From assembly GCA_945860295.1 (NCBI GenBank), contig CAMAQH010000044.1, forward strand, positions 1 through 32,089: a stretch of 32,089 bases of DNA, read 5' to 3'. The notes under the pieces were generated by a model. That model did not search any database, was not told the origin of the DNA, and saw only the letters and a list, made by a program, of their open reading frames with translations. This document shows positions 17,600 to 26,697 of the stretch, piece after piece; position 1 is the first letter of the stretch; the number at the start of each line of letters is the position of its first letter. The position numbers and the translations under genes are program-made. The stretch comes from Prosthecobacter debontii. GTDB lineage: Bacteria; Verrucomicrobiota; Verrucomicrobiia; Verrucomicrobiales; Verrucomicrobiaceae.

Positions 17600-18670
17600 C
17601 TACTGTTGCTGTTGCTCCTGCTGCTGCTGGAAGCGAATTTCGGCCTGAATATCCACGGGCGGATGATACATGAAGTTTGTGTAGAGATGCGCGCCAATGG
17701 CGGCGATCTCGACTTGAGCGGTGTCCAAAAACTGGTGCATCCCGCTGTTGAAAAGCTCATCCACCGTCACTTTGGAAAGGCGACTGAGAAAGGCCTCAAA
17801 GCGCTTCCGGGGTTCCGTAGAGATTGAGCTTTCGACTGAAGTATCGGTGATAAGTTCAATGAAGTCTTCCATTTGCACACAACAGAATTTTAGTGAGCGT
17901 GGGAAGCTCTCATCAAAGAGTAAAAATTCGACGACCTTCTTGAAAAGGATGTCCGCGACATAATATCGGCGATAGGCCTCGACAGCGCTGGCGGAGCGCA
18001 GCACGGCATGCCACTGCGCGGTATCCACCGCACCACCAACATCCGAGGCTTTGGGCAGGAGAATGTGATATTTGATGTCGAGCAGACGAGTGATCTGATC
18101 GGCACGTTCGAGATATTTGCCGAACTGAATGAACTCAAATCCCTCGACGCGGGAGAAGGTGCTGACGGTGATCCCTTGGAACAAGTGGGAGTAGCGTTTG
18201 ATCTGATCGTAAAAGGCACTGGCTCCTTCATTCCAGATTTTTTTGGCATCGGCTCCTTGGATGAAATGATAGGCGTCATTGAGCACTTCCCACATTTCAC
18301 TGGAGATCTGATCACGCACTTGGCGGGCGTTTTCTCGGGCATTGGAAATGCAGGAGATGAGCGAGTTAGGGTTCTCCAGGCGGAAGGTTAGAAAGTCTGT
18401 GGCGCTTTCGTTATCGGCAGTTTCGTAGAGTTTAAAAAATTGCTCTTCATCACCTGATGAGCGAAGCACAGGTAGCCAGTGCGCTTTGAGCGTCTCGGCT
18501 CCGACATGGCCGAAATCGAGGAGGATCTGAAGATTGACGTCAATAAGGCGGGCCTGGTTTTCAGCGCGCTCAAGGTAGCGGCTCATCCAGTAAAGGCTGC
18601 CAGCCACGCGGGAGAGCATGACGTTGGCCTGTTTATGCCGGGCGACTTCTTCGCGGGCGTTGGTGCTCAT
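17600..18670 (-). CDS. Alpha-E domain protein (DUF403)
   Basis: This is an all-helical protein with the diagnostic opening MLSRVAGSLYWMSRYLERAEN (residues about 18-38, split here by the family's SLYW-RYLERAE core), later FEFIQFGKYLERADQITRLLD, and SEMWEVLNDAYHF. Family proteins are encoded next to circularly permuted ATP-grasp proteins and are thought to support their amide-ligation reaction; the biochemical role is not established. The last residues, EIRFQQQQEQQQQ, form a glutamine tract coded by CAG/CAA codons. That tract is not part of the domain and may vary in length. It lies 24 bases downstream of the ATP-grasp gene and upstream of the transglutaminase-like gene, so a three-gene core operon is clear. 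Confidence 0.9.
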   Translation of the reverse strand: MSTNAREEVARHKQANVMLSRVAGSLYWMSRYLERAENQARLIDVNLQILLDFGHVGAETLKAHWLPVLRSSGDEEQFFKLYETADNESATDFLTFRLENPNSLISCISNARENARQVRDQISSEMWEVLNDAYHFIQGADAKKIWNEGASAFYDQIKRYSHLFQGITVSTFSRVEGFEFIQFGKYLERADQITRLLDIKYHILLPKASDVGGAVDTAQWHAVLRSASAVEAYRRYYVADILFKKVVEFLLFDESFPRSLKFCCVQMEDFIELITDTSVESSISTEPRKRFEAFLSRLSKVTVDELFNSGMHQFLDTAQVEIAAIGAHLYTNFMYHPPVDIQAEIRFQQQQEQQQQ

Positions 18671-18694
18671 GGTTGGAATAGGTGTGAAAGTTAG

Positions 18695-20137
18695 TTATTG
18701 CTTGAGAACCCAAGTGTCCTTGGAGCCGCCGCCTTGGGAACTGTTGACGACGAGGCTGCCTTTGCGCAGTGCCACGCGAGTGAGGCCGCCGGGCGTGACG
18801 ACAATCTTTTCTCCATAGAGAATGTAGGGCCGAAGATCGATATGACGGCCTTCAAACTGATCGCCCGTCCAGGTGGGGTGGCGGCTGAGTGAGATGGGGT
18901 TTTGGCCGATGAAGTTGCGCGGGTTTTCTTCGATCATCTTGCGGAATTCTTCGATCTCCGCCTTAGACGCCCAAGGCCCCATCAACATGCCGTAGCCACC
19001 TGCCTCGTTAGCGGACTTCACGACGAGCTTGTCCAAGTTGGCTAGGATATGGGAACAATCGGATGGCTCGGAGGCGAGGTAGGTGTCCACATTCGGTAGG
19101 ATGGGGTCCTCTCCGAGGTAGTATTTGATCATCTTCGGAACGAAATAGTACACGACCTTATCATCCGCCACGCCCGTGCCGATGGAGTTGGCGATACTGA
19201 CATTGCCCGCGCGGTAAGCATTGACCAAGCCTGGCACGCCGAGCAGCGAATCGTCTCGAAAAACCGATGGGTCGAGGAAGTCGTCGTCGATGCGGCGGTA
19301 GATAACATCGACCTTCACAAGACCTGCGGTAGTGCGCATGAAGACTTTGAAGTCTCTTACCACGAGGTCGCGACCCTCGACGATTGGAACACCCATCTGA
19401 CGGGCCAGGAAAGCGTGCTCGAAGTAGGCGCTGTTGAACACACCCGGTGTCAGCAACACCGCATTCGGGGCACCATCACCAGCAAACTTTACAGGTGCGC
19501 AGTATTGCAGGACCTTGAGTAACTTGGCCGCGTATTCGTTGATAGGGTGAACACCGCTAGCCTGGAACAGCTCGGGAAAGGTGCGCTTCAGAGCGTTGCG
19601 GTTTTCCAGCATGTAGCTGGCACCTGATGGGCAGCGGAGGTTGTCCTCTAGCACCAAATAATTTCCGTCGCGATCTCTGATGAGATCTGTGCCGCAAATG
19701 TGCGCATAAATATCTTTGGGCACAGAGCAGTTCATAAACTCCCGGCGAAAGTGCTTGGCGCTCAGAACATACTGCGGCGGGATGACCCGATCCTTGAGAA
19801 TTTTCTGTTCATGATAAATGTCGTGCAGAAACATGTTCAGCGCTGTGAGACGCTGAATCAGGCCCTTTTCCACCACATCCCATTCTTCAGCGGAAATCAC
19901 GCGAGGCACACAATCGAAGGGGAAGATGCGTTCGGTTCCCTGTGAATCGTTGTACACGGTGAAGGTCACGCCGCCGCGCATGAAGGCATTCTCCACAGCA
20001 TTCTGTTTGTCACAAAATTCCTTGGCGTTGACACCATTGAGCGCATCGCTCACACCTTGATAATGCGGACGGGGTGTGCCGTCAGCAGTGAACATCTCGT
20101 CGAAGAAGTCTTCCGTTTGGTAATTATCGAAAAGCAT
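18695..20137 (-). CDS. Circularly permuted type-2 ATP-grasp protein
   Basis: This is a predicted amide-bond-forming ligase (DUF404/DUF407 type). The start at 20137 ([16 protein letters not shown]) is chosen because the family begins with this acidic motif; 25 upstream codons look like leader DNA. Family signatures visible are [31 protein letters not shown], the [20 protein letters not shown] segment with acidic metal ligands, [26 protein letters not shown] and the end [20 protein letters not shown] with [13 protein letters not shown]. The length of 480 aa is normal. It is the first gene of a minus-strand run with alpha-E, transglutaminase-like and glutaredoxin-like genes. The substrate of the ligation is unknown. 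About 290 bases separate its start from the divergent MBL gene, with nothing recognisable beyond promoter space. Confidence 0.92.
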   Translation of the reverse strand: MLFDNYQTEDFFDEMFTADGTPRPHYQGVSDALNGVNAKEFCDKQNAVENAFMRGGVTFTVYNDSQGTERIFPFDCVPRVISAEEWDVVEKGLIQRLTALNMFLHDIYHEQKILKDRVIPPQYVLSAKHFRREFMNCSVPKDIYAHICGTDLIRDRDGNYLVLEDNLRCPSGASYMLENRNALKRTFPELFQASGVHPINEYAAKLLKVLQYCAPVKFAGDGAPNAVLLTPGVFNSAYFEHAFLARQMGVPIVEGRDLVVRDFKVFMRTTAGLVKVDVIYRRIDDDFLDPSVFRDDSLLGVPGLVNAYRAGNVSIANSIGTGVADDKVVYYFVPKMIKYYLGEDPILPNVDTYLASEPSDCSHILANLDKLVVKSANEAGGYGMLMGPWASKAEIEEFRKMIEENPRNFIGQNPISLSRHPTWTGDQFEGRHIDLRPYILYGEKIVVTPGGLTRVALRKGSLVVNSSQGGGSKDTWVLKQ

Positions 20138-20431
20138 AGGGTTGGTGCCCGCCGGTTGGACGGAAAGGAAATTAGCAGGACTGAGGCCAAGTTTGAAAGT
20201 CAAAGCTAACAAATCCTGTCCTCTTTCTCTCTACGATCTGCGCGGCTCTCTCAGCCGTCTGCTTGCAGTAAGAATTCAGTTGCTTGATTCTAGCCATCTT
20301 TGGAACTCGCCATCAGCGACGGAATTCACTTGGAGCGCCAACTATTGCGGCTAACGCGAACAACCAAAAAAGACAGTGGGTGGTCAAGATTGCTACTTGC
20401 TGCCTTACCCTGCCCGCCTTGGATGGCGGTC

Positions 20432-21238
20432 ATGATTCCTCTCGAAGATTTTTTCAATGACGTGGTCGGTAAGGCCCAGCGTGGTCAGTGCCTGACCACT
20501 GAAGCCCTGGCTGAGAGGGCTGATGTCACAGTGGCGCAGGTCGAGGCTGTGAAAGATGGCGCTAAGGATGCCGCGACATTGCTAAAACTTGCCCCGGTGC
20601 TGCGTTTGCATGGTCCAGCACTCGTGGCCATGGCCAATGGGGGCTGGTATCCGCAGTCGGTGACGCTTCAGGGACTGGCTCAGTGCAACACGACTTATCA
20701 CGACATGACGGTGAATGCCTACCTTGTCTGGGATCCTGTCACGCGTGAAGCAGCCGCTTTTGACACCGGAGCTACGGCGGCACCGATGGTAGCTATCATC
20801 CGTGAATTGGGCCTCACTCTCAAGTTCCTATTTCTCACCCACACGCACGCTGATCATGTCGCCGACATCAGCTCTCTGGCTGCGCCGACGGTGCTGATCA
20901 GCGAGCGCGAAACACACCCTGATGCGCAGAGTTTCACTCCAGGCACAAGCTGGCAACTGGGTACGCTAGGCATCGAGTCACGCTCGACCTGGGGTCACTC
21001 GAAAGGCGGTACCACTTACGTCGTGCGTGGCCTGGCCCGGCCGATCTCCATTGTCGGTGATGCACTCTTTGCCAGCTCGATGGGTGGTTGTGCGGTGTCG
21101 TATGCGGATGCTTTGAGCACCAACCGCCATGAGATTTTTACCTTGCCCGATGACACAGTGATCGCCCCAGGACACGGACCGCTGACCACATTGGCAGAGG
21201 AAAAAGCGAACAATCCCTTTTATCCAGAGTTCAAGTAA
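20432..21238 (+). CDS. MBL-fold hydrolase with N-terminal HTH-like segment
   Basis: The metal site THTHADHV (H137, H139, D141, H142) is followed by a histidine in GHSKGG, an aspartate in VGDALFASS and a histidine in IAPGHGP. This is the full set of the glyoxalase II-like metallo-beta-lactamase fold, so a binuclear-zinc hydrolase acting on a thioester or similar substrate is expected. Residues about 15-60 (LTTEALAERADVTVAQVEAV) look like a small helix-turn-helix before the catalytic domain. The start at 20432 (MIPLEDFF) is chosen; ATG at 20423 is an alternative. It is divergent from the ATP-grasp operon and lies upstream of the liv operon on the same strand, separated by about 90 bases. Confidence 0.82.
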   Translation: MIPLEDFFNDVVGKAQRGQCLTTEALAERADVTVAQVEAVKDGAKDAATLLKLAPVLRLHGPALVAMANGGWYPQSVTLQGLAQCNTTYHDMTVNAYLVWDPVTREAAAFDTGATAAPMVAIIRELGLTLKFLFLTHTHADHVADISSLAAPTVLISERETHPDAQSFTPGTSWQLGTLGIESRSTWGHSKGGTTYVVRGLARPISIVGDALFASSMGGCAVSYADALSTNRHEIFTLPDDTVIAPGHGPLTTLAEEKANNPFYPEFK

Positions 21239-21330
21239 TTGGCTCTTTTCGCAGCCCCCGCCAAGATCATCATTTGCGCAGTGGCTAATTCTTTCTTGTC
21301 GGCACGGGGACTGCTGCTTAACCTTTGACC

Positions 21331-22467
21331 ATGCACCGCCGCACACTCTCACTCGCCGCCTTCTCTATCTTCCTGACAGCTTTCACCGGCTGTGGTAAAA
21401 GCGGCGGAGGTGGCATCGTCATTGGTGAATTTGCCTCCCTCACAGGCAAAGAAGCGACGTTTGGCATTTCTTCACATGAAGGAACCTTGCTTGCCATTGA
21501 AACACTAAATGCTGCTGGCGGTGTTCTTGGCAAGAACATTGAGCTGCTGACGGAGGACAATCAATCGAAGGCTGGTGAGACATCCAACGTGGTGAACAAA
21601 TTGATCTCGAAAGATGGCGCAGTCGCCATGCTCGGCGAGGTGGCATCCAGCCGCTCCCTGGAAGCGGCACCGATCTGTCAGGAAAGCGGCATACCAATGG
21701 TTTCCCCCGCTTCGACTAATCCGAAGGTCACGGAAGTCGGTGATTATATCTTCCGCGTCTGCTTCATCGACCCCTTCCAAGGCACGGTGATGGCGAACTT
21801 TGTGACCAAGACGCTGAAAGCCAACAAGGTCGCCGTCTTCACGGATGTGAAGAGCGACTACAGCAAAGGGCTCGCCAAATTCTTCAAGGAAGGCTTTGTC
21901 AAAAACGGCGGGCAGATCGTGGCAGAACTCGACTTCAACGGTGGCGATAAGGATTTCAAAGCCCAGCTCACCGCCATTAAAGGTGCAACTCCAGACGCGA
22001 TCTTTGTGCCTGGCTACTATACCGACGTCGCTTTGATCGCCATTCAGGCTAAGCAGCTCGGCATCGCAGTGCCTCTCTGCGGTGGTGACGGCTGGGAAAG
22101 CCAGACGCTGCTCGACATCGGCAAAGACGCTGTCGAAGGCCACTACTTCTCCACGCACTATGCTTCAGACGCTGCCTCTCCTGCCGTGACCGCTTTTGTC
22201 GCTGCCTACAAGAAACGCTTCAACGGCAAGGTGCCAGACGCCATGGCAGCGCTGGGCTATGACTCTGCGATGTTCCTCGTGGATGCCATCAAGCGTGCTG
22301 GCAGCAAAGAAAGCAAGGCTCTACGCGATGCTCTAGCCGCATCTAAAGACTACGAAGCCGTGACGGGTAAGATCAGCATCAATGCCCAACGCGATGCGGT
22401 GAAATCTGCGGTCATTCTTCAGGTGAAGGATGGTAAGTTCAAGTATCTGGAGACGGTCGCTCCCTGA
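21331..22467 (+). CDS. livK: ABC transporter substrate-binding lipoprotein, Liv (branched-chain amino acid) type
   Basis: This is a type I periplasmic-binding protein that delivers branched-chain amino acids or related small amides to the membrane permease. The lipoprotein signal ends in the lipobox FTGC (Cys21). The Peripla_BP_6 signatures IVIGEFASLTGKEATFG, LTEDNQSKAGE, AMLGEVASSRSLEAAP and VSPASTNPKV are present, together with GYYTDVALIAIQAKQLG in the second lobe. The ATG at 21331 is preferred to the TTG two codons earlier. At 378 aa it is of normal length. It is the first gene of a five-gene importer operon. The exact ligand is not predictable; urea and amide binders belong to the same family. 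Confidence 0.92.
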   Translation: MHRRTLSLAAFSIFLTAFTGCGKSGGGGIVIGEFASLTGKEATFGISSHEGTLLAIETLNAAGGVLGKNIELLTEDNQSKAGETSNVVNKLISKDGAVAMLGEVASSRSLEAAPICQESGIPMVSPASTNPKVTEVGDYIFRVCFIDPFQGTVMANFVTKTLKANKVAVFTDVKSDYSKGLAKFFKEGFVKNGGQIVAELDFNGGDKDFKAQLTAIKGATPDAIFVPGYYTDVALIAIQAKQLGIAVPLCGGDGWESQTLLDIGKDAVEGHYFSTHYASDAASPAVTAFVAAYKKRFNGKVPDAMAALGYDSAMFLVDAIKRAGSKESKALRDALAASKDYEAVTGKISINAQRDAVKSAVILQVKDGKFKYLETVAP

Positions 22468-22512
22468 GTAGACTGACATTGACTCTGAAGCGAATATTGG
22501 ACTGTCTTACTC

Positions 22513-23424
22513 ATGGACTGGCTGCTGCAACAACTCATCAACGGCCTCGCTCTCGGGTCCATCTATGCGCTCATCGCCCTCGGTTACACGATGGTCTATG
22601 GAGTCCTGCGTTTCATCAACTTTGCTCATGCTGACGTGCTCATGTTGGGTGCTTATGCAGCCTATTTTATAGCACCAGCCGTCAGCACAGTGCTGCCGCT
22701 GCCATCACTGACAGGCACCCTGATTATCGTGCTACTCTCGGCGATGATTTGCGCGGGCATCGGTATGTTGATCGAGATCTTGGCCTACCGTCCTTTGCGT
22801 CAGCGCCCTCGCCTGACCGTGCTTATCACAGCCATTGGCGTCTCGCTCTTCATCGAATTCACCTGCCAGCATAAGGCCGTCTTTGGTGCCGATACCAAGC
22901 CCTTCCCGCAATTGCTGCCCGTGCATGATTTCCACCTCGCGGGCCTCGTGATCGGTAGCAATGATCTCGTCGTGGTTGTGACCACACTGCTTTTGCTCGT
23001 CGGCCTTTGGTTCATCGTGCAGCGCACGAAAATGGGCACGGCGATGCGTGCAGTGTCCTACAATCAGCAAGCAGCTGCACTGATGGGCATCAACATCAAC
23101 CGCATCATCTCCTTCACCTTCGGTCTAGGCTCCGCACTCGCGGCTATCGCTGGTATTCTTTATGCACTGAAGGCGCCAGGCATCGACCCGCTGATGGGTG
23201 TACAACCCGGACTGCGGGCCTTCATCGCTGCCGTGCTCGGCGGCATCGGCAATCTTCCCGGCGCTGCGCTCGGCGGGCTGCTGCTCGGGCTTCTTGAAAC
23301 CTTCGCAGGTGGCATCTCCGGCCTATCGAACTATCGCGACGGCATCGCCTTTGCCATTCTCATTCTCATCCTGCTCTTCAAACCCGCCGGCCTACTCGGC
23401 AAAGCCACTGTGGAGAAAGTCTGA
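22513..23424 (+). CDS. livH: Branched-chain amino acid ABC transporter permease LivH
   Basis: This is an inner-membrane permease subunit with about eight hydrophobic segments. The opening LLQQLINGLALGSIYALIALG, the YGVLRFINFAHAD segment and the EAA-like loop ALMGININRIISFTFGLGSALAAIAG are standard for LivH. GIGNLPGAALGGLLLGLLE follows near the C-terminus. The length of 303 aa is normal. It starts 45 bases after livK, and the livM start follows its stop by 2 bases. Confidence 0.93.
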   Translation: MDWLLQQLINGLALGSIYALIALGYTMVYGVLRFINFAHADVLMLGAYAAYFIAPAVSTVLPLPSLTGTLIIVLLSAMICAGIGMLIEILAYRPLRQRPRLTVLITAIGVSLFIEFTCQHKAVFGADTKPFPQLLPVHDFHLAGLVIGSNDLVVVVTTLLLLVGLWFIVQRTKMGTAMRAVSYNQQAAALMGININRIISFTFGLGSALAAIAGILYALKAPGIDPLMGVQPGLRAFIAAVLGGIGNLPGAALGGLLLGLLETFAGGISGLSNYRDGIAFAILILILLFKPAGLLGKATVEKV

Positions 23425-23426
23425 TC

Positions 23427-24386
23427 ATGTCTTCACCCCTTTCACCCGCAACTCCTACCTGCGCAGGTGCCAAGCGCTGGCTCATCGCAGGCATCATTTT
23501 GGCCGTGGTGGTTTCGCAATTCAGTGCGCAGTTCAATCGCTATCATCTTGGCATACTGGTTGATATTGGCATCAACATCATCCTCGCGGTCAGCTTGAAT
23601 CTGATCAATGGCCACACCGGTCAGTTCAGTCTCGGCCACGCCGGATTCATGGCGGTGGGCGGCTACACGGCAGCGAAGATTTCACTCGTCGCCTCACCCA
23701 TGTTGCCGCCTGCTTTGCAGCCGGTTATTTTTCTTGTCGCCCTGCTCGCGGGAGGTGGCTTGTCTGCTATGACGGGCCTCGCTGTCGGTGTGCCATCGCT
23801 GAGACTGCGCGGTGATTACCTCGCCATCGTGACGCTTGGCTTTGGAGAAATTATCCGCGTCGTGGTGCAGAACATGGAATCTGTCGGTGCCGCCAGTGGC
23901 CTCAAAGGTATCCCCAAATACACCTCGCTCGGATGGACCTTCGCACTGGCGGCCATCACGATTTACTTTGTCACTGCCCTAGTGAACTCGACTTACGGGC
24001 GCGGCTTCATCGCAGTGAGTGATGACGAAGTCGCGGCCAGTTCCATGGGCATCAATCCCGTGCGCTACAAAGTCACCGCCTTTGTCACGGGTGCCTTCTT
24101 TGCGGGCATCGCAGGCGGTTTGTATGCGCATCACAAGCAGTTCCTTTCGCCTACAGGTTTCGACTTCCTGAAATCCATCGACATCGTGGTCATGGTCATT
24201 CTCGGTGGTATGGGGCGCACCGCAGGCGTCGTCGTCGCAGCCATATTGCTAACCCTTTTGCCAGAGGTGCTGCGGCAGTTCAGCGAATATCGCATGATCA
24301 TTTATTCGCTGCTCATCATCGTGCTGATGATGGCAAGACCGCAGGGATTATTCACTTGGAAACGTAAGAAGGGCGGTGCCGCATGA
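23427..24386 (+). CDS. livM: Branched-chain amino acid ABC transporter permease LivM
   Basis: This is the second permease subunit of the Liv importer. Motifs are LNLINGHTGQFSLGHAGFMAVGGYTAA, GDYLAIVTLGFGEIIRVVVQN, the cytoplasmic coupling segment VAASSMGINPVRYKVTAFV and FAGIAGGLYAH. The N-terminus has a short polar extension (SSPLSPATPTCAGAKR) before the first helix. It overlaps livG by 4 bases (ATGA), so the two are translationally coupled. The length of 319 aa is normal. Confidence 0.93.
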   Translation: MSSPLSPATPTCAGAKRWLIAGIILAVVVSQFSAQFNRYHLGILVDIGINIILAVSLNLINGHTGQFSLGHAGFMAVGGYTAAKISLVASPMLPPALQPVIFLVALLAGGGLSAMTGLAVGVPSLRLRGDYLAIVTLGFGEIIRVVVQNMESVGAASGLKGIPKYTSLGWTFALAAITIYFVTALVNSTYGRGFIAVSDDEVAASSMGINPVRYKVTAFVTGAFFAGIAGGLYAHHKQFLSPTGFDFLKSIDIVVMVILGGMGRTAGVVVAAILLTLLPEVLRQFSEYRMIIYSLLIIVLMMARPQGLFTWKRKKGGAA

Positions 24387-25177
24387 GCCAACCACTGCTC
24401 AAGCTTGATCAAGCCACCATCCGCTTCGGCGGACTCACTGCCGTGTCGAAATTCAATCTCGAAGTGCAGCCCTGCGAACTGATCGGACTCATCGGTCCCA
24501 ATGGCGCCGGTAAGACGACCGCCTTCAATATGATCACGGGCGTCTATCAGCCTACAGACGGTCACATCCATCTCAATGGTCGCAGCATTGCCGGAGTGAA
24601 ACCCCACGATCTCACGCGCCAAGGCATCGCCCGCACCTTTCAAAACATCCGTCTCTTTGGCTCTCTAAGCGTCATCGACAACGTCCGCGCGGCCATGCAA
24701 CTGCACTGCAAGCACGGTATGCGTGCTGCTTTGTGGCGTGGTGCAATTTTCAAGTCACTCGAAAAGAAGGTCGAAATACAAGCAATGGAATTGCTCGACA
24801 TCTTCTCGCTCGGTTCCGTGCGCGATGAGGAAGCCAAAAGCCTGCCTTATGGCGACCAGCGACGTCTAGAGATCGTCCGCGCGCTCGCCACACGCCCAAA
24901 GCTGCTCCTACTCGACGAACCCGCCGCGGGCATGAACCCCACCGAGAAAGAGGAGCTGATGCACCTCATCCGCTTCATCAAAGATAAATTCCAAATCGCC
25001 GTCATGCTCGTCGAGCACGACATGACCGTCGTCATGGGTATCTGCGAGCGAATCGCCGTGCTCGAATACGGCATCAAAATCGCCGAAGGCTCGCCGCAGT
25101 TCATCCAGCGCGACCCAAAAGTCATAGCTGCGTATTTGGGCACCGAGACTGAAAAGGAGGAGCCTGCCAATGCTTGA
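24383..25177 (+). CDS. livG: Branched-chain amino acid ABC transporter ATPase LivG
   Basis: This is a cytoplasmic ATPase subunit. Walker A is GPNGAGKTT (residues 38-46), the Q-loop lies in IARTFQNIRLFGSLSV, and the LivG-type signature LPYGDQRRLEIVRAL takes the place of LSGGQ. Walker B is LLLLDEPAAGMNP, and the H-loop is VEHDM. The insertion between the Q-loop and the signature (MRAALWRGAIFKSLEKK) is typical of LivG. It overlaps livM by 4 and livF by 8 bases. Confidence 0.94.
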   Translation: MSQPLLKLDQATIRFGGLTAVSKFNLEVQPCELIGLIGPNGAGKTTAFNMITGVYQPTDGHIHLNGRSIAGVKPHDLTRQGIARTFQNIRLFGSLSVIDNVRAAMQLHCKHGMRAALWRGAIFKSLEKKVEIQAMELLDIFSLGSVRDEEAKSLPYGDQRRLEIVRALATRPKLLLLDEPAAGMNPTEKEELMHLIRFIKDKFQIAVMLVEHDMTVVMGICERIAVLEYGIKIAEGSPQFIQRDPKVIAAYLGTETEKEEPANA

Positions 25178-25877
25178 AATCAAAGACCTCGAAGTCAGCT
25201 ATGGCTCCATCAAAGCGCTGCATGGTGTTTCATTAAAGGTGCCTCAGAAGAGCATCGTCACGCTGATCGGCGCTAATGGTGCAGGTAAATCCACAACGCT
25301 GCGCGCTATCAGTGGGCTGATCAAAGCGCGCTCAGGAAGCGTGACCTATGATGGCGATAACATCACGAATCAGCCTGCACATAAAATCGTGGCAAAGCAT
25401 CTCTGCCATGTGCCTGAGGGACGCATGGTTTTTGCGAATCTGACCGTGGCAGAGAATCTGCGCATGGGAGCTTACTTGCGAAACGACAAGGTCGGCATCG
25501 CCGCTGACATGGACTATGCGTTCACCATTTTCCCGCGTCTCAAAGAACGGATTCATCAGGCCGCAGGCACCATGTCTGGTGGCGAGCAGCAGATGCTCGC
25601 CATTGCACGGGCGCTGATGAGCCAGCCACGCTGCCTCATGCTTGATGAGCCATCGCTTGGCATCGCGCCCATTCTCGTGCGCGCCATCTTTGATCAAATC
25701 GTCGCCATCAATAAAGAGCGTGGCTTGACCATTCTACTCGTCGAGCAAAACGCCAACCTCGCGCTTGGCATCTCACATCACGGCTACGTGCTGGAGGCTG
25801 GCCGCGTCATTCTCGAAGACAGTGCTGCGGCTCTGCTGAAGAACCCACAGGTGCGTGCCGCCTATCTCGGTGAATAA
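25170..25877 (+). CDS. livF: Branched-chain amino acid ABC transporter ATPase LivF
   Basis: This is the second ATPase of the importer. It has Walker A GANGAGKST (34-42), HVPEGRMVFANLTVAENLRMG after the Q-loop region, signature MSGGEQQMLAIARALM, Walker B CLMLDEPSLGIAP and H-loop-type VEQNANLAL. At 235 aa it has the usual LivF size. It is the last gene of the operon; its stop lies only 3 bases from the stop of the convergent aquaporin gene, with no terminator between them. Confidence 0.94.
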   Translation: MLEIKDLEVSYGSIKALHGVSLKVPQKSIVTLIGANGAGKSTTLRAISGLIKARSGSVTYDGDNITNQPAHKIVAKHLCHVPEGRMVFANLTVAENLRMGAYLRNDKVGIAADMDYAFTIFPRLKERIHQAAGTMSGGEQQMLAIARALMSQPRCLMLDEPSLGIAPILVRAIFDQIVAINKERGLTILLVEQNANLALGISHHGYVLEAGRVILEDSAAALLKNPQVRAAYLGE

Positions 25878-25880
25878 GCA

Positions 25881-26687
25881 CTATTTGGCGTATCTGCCCT
25901 TTAGCAGAAACCGATACGCGCCACCGCCGATGATGCCGCCAAGGATGGGACCGAGGACATAAACGACGAACCAGCCGCTGCCATTGGCCTTGAAAGGCAG
26001 ACTACCCCAGCCGACAAGAGAAGAGAACATGCGTGGAGCCAAATCACGCGCGGGATTGAAGCAGGCCATGGTCAGTGGGCCAACGAGTGAGATGAGTAGT
26101 GTGACGGTGAGGCCGATGTAGGCCGGAGCCAATCCCTGCGGGCGCTCGCTATTTTTAGGATCAGTTACAGAAAAGATAACCAACAGCAGCACGGCTGTGC
26201 AGATGACTTCAATGCCAAAAGCGCGCGCTAGACTAACGATGGCGGCGGCCTCTGTCAGCGGCCTGCCACCAGGGTTCGGGAAGAACTCACCAAACACCGC
26301 AGCGCTGGCTTCGCTCCCAGCTAGGCCACGGGTGATGTGGTTCGTGGATTCAAAAACCGTCAGCGCATCCCCAAACATCACATAGACAGCTGCTGCTCCG
26401 ATAAAACCACCGAGCATCTGTGCAGTGATGTAAGGTAGCACGCGGCCTTTGTTAAAACCCTGCCAAACCGTCGCTGCCACCGTCACAGCCGGATTCAGAT
26501 GCGCTCCAGACAAGGCGGCCGTGCAATGGATCGCGATCGCCACGCCCAGTCCCCAAACGATGGCGATCTGAAACACGCCAGACTGCGCGCCAGTCGTCAC
26601 TGAAGCAGCGACACAGCCGCAGCCAAAGAAGACAATGAGAAAGGTGCCAATGAGTTCTCCAACGAGGGCAGTGCTGAGTGGTTTCAT
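25881..26687 (-). CDS. aqpS: MIP-family channel (aquaglyceroporin, AqpS-like) in the ars cluster
   Basis: This is a six-helix channel with the two half-helix motifs, NPAV at residue 65 (SGAHLNPAVTV) and NPAR at residue 211 (ACFNPARDLAPR). The Asp after NPAR is typical of glycerol-conducting channels, which also pass arsenite, As(OH)3. It is the last gene of arsR-DUF6428-arsC-aquaporin, 10 bases after arsC. In Sinorhizobium meliloti a similar channel, AqpS, replaces the arsenite efflux pump, so arsenite made inside the cell leaves down its gradient. That role is inferred here from context. The loop after helix 3 (FESTNHITRGLAGSEASAAVF) is rather long. The 268-aa protein looks complete. Confidence 0.88.
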   Translation of the reverse strand: MKPLSTALVGELIGTFLIVFFGCGCVAASVTTGAQSGVFQIAIVWGLGVAIAIHCTAALSGAHLNPAVTVAATVWQGFNKGRVLPYITAQMLGGFIGAAAVYVMFGDALTVFESTNHITRGLAGSEASAAVFGEFFPNPGGRPLTEAAAIVSLARAFGIEVICTAVLLLVIFSVTDPKNSERPQGLAPAYIGLTVTLLISLVGPLTMACFNPARDLAPRMFSSLVGWGSLPFKANGSGWFVVYVLGPILGGIIGGGAYRFLLKGRYAK

Positions 26688-26697
26688 GATAGGCAGA

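Noticed and set aside
20138..20431. A riboswitch or small RNA between the ATP-grasp and MBL genes
   Set aside because: I saw no conserved riboswitch motif or strong hairpin with a T-tract; it is best left as a divergent promoter region.
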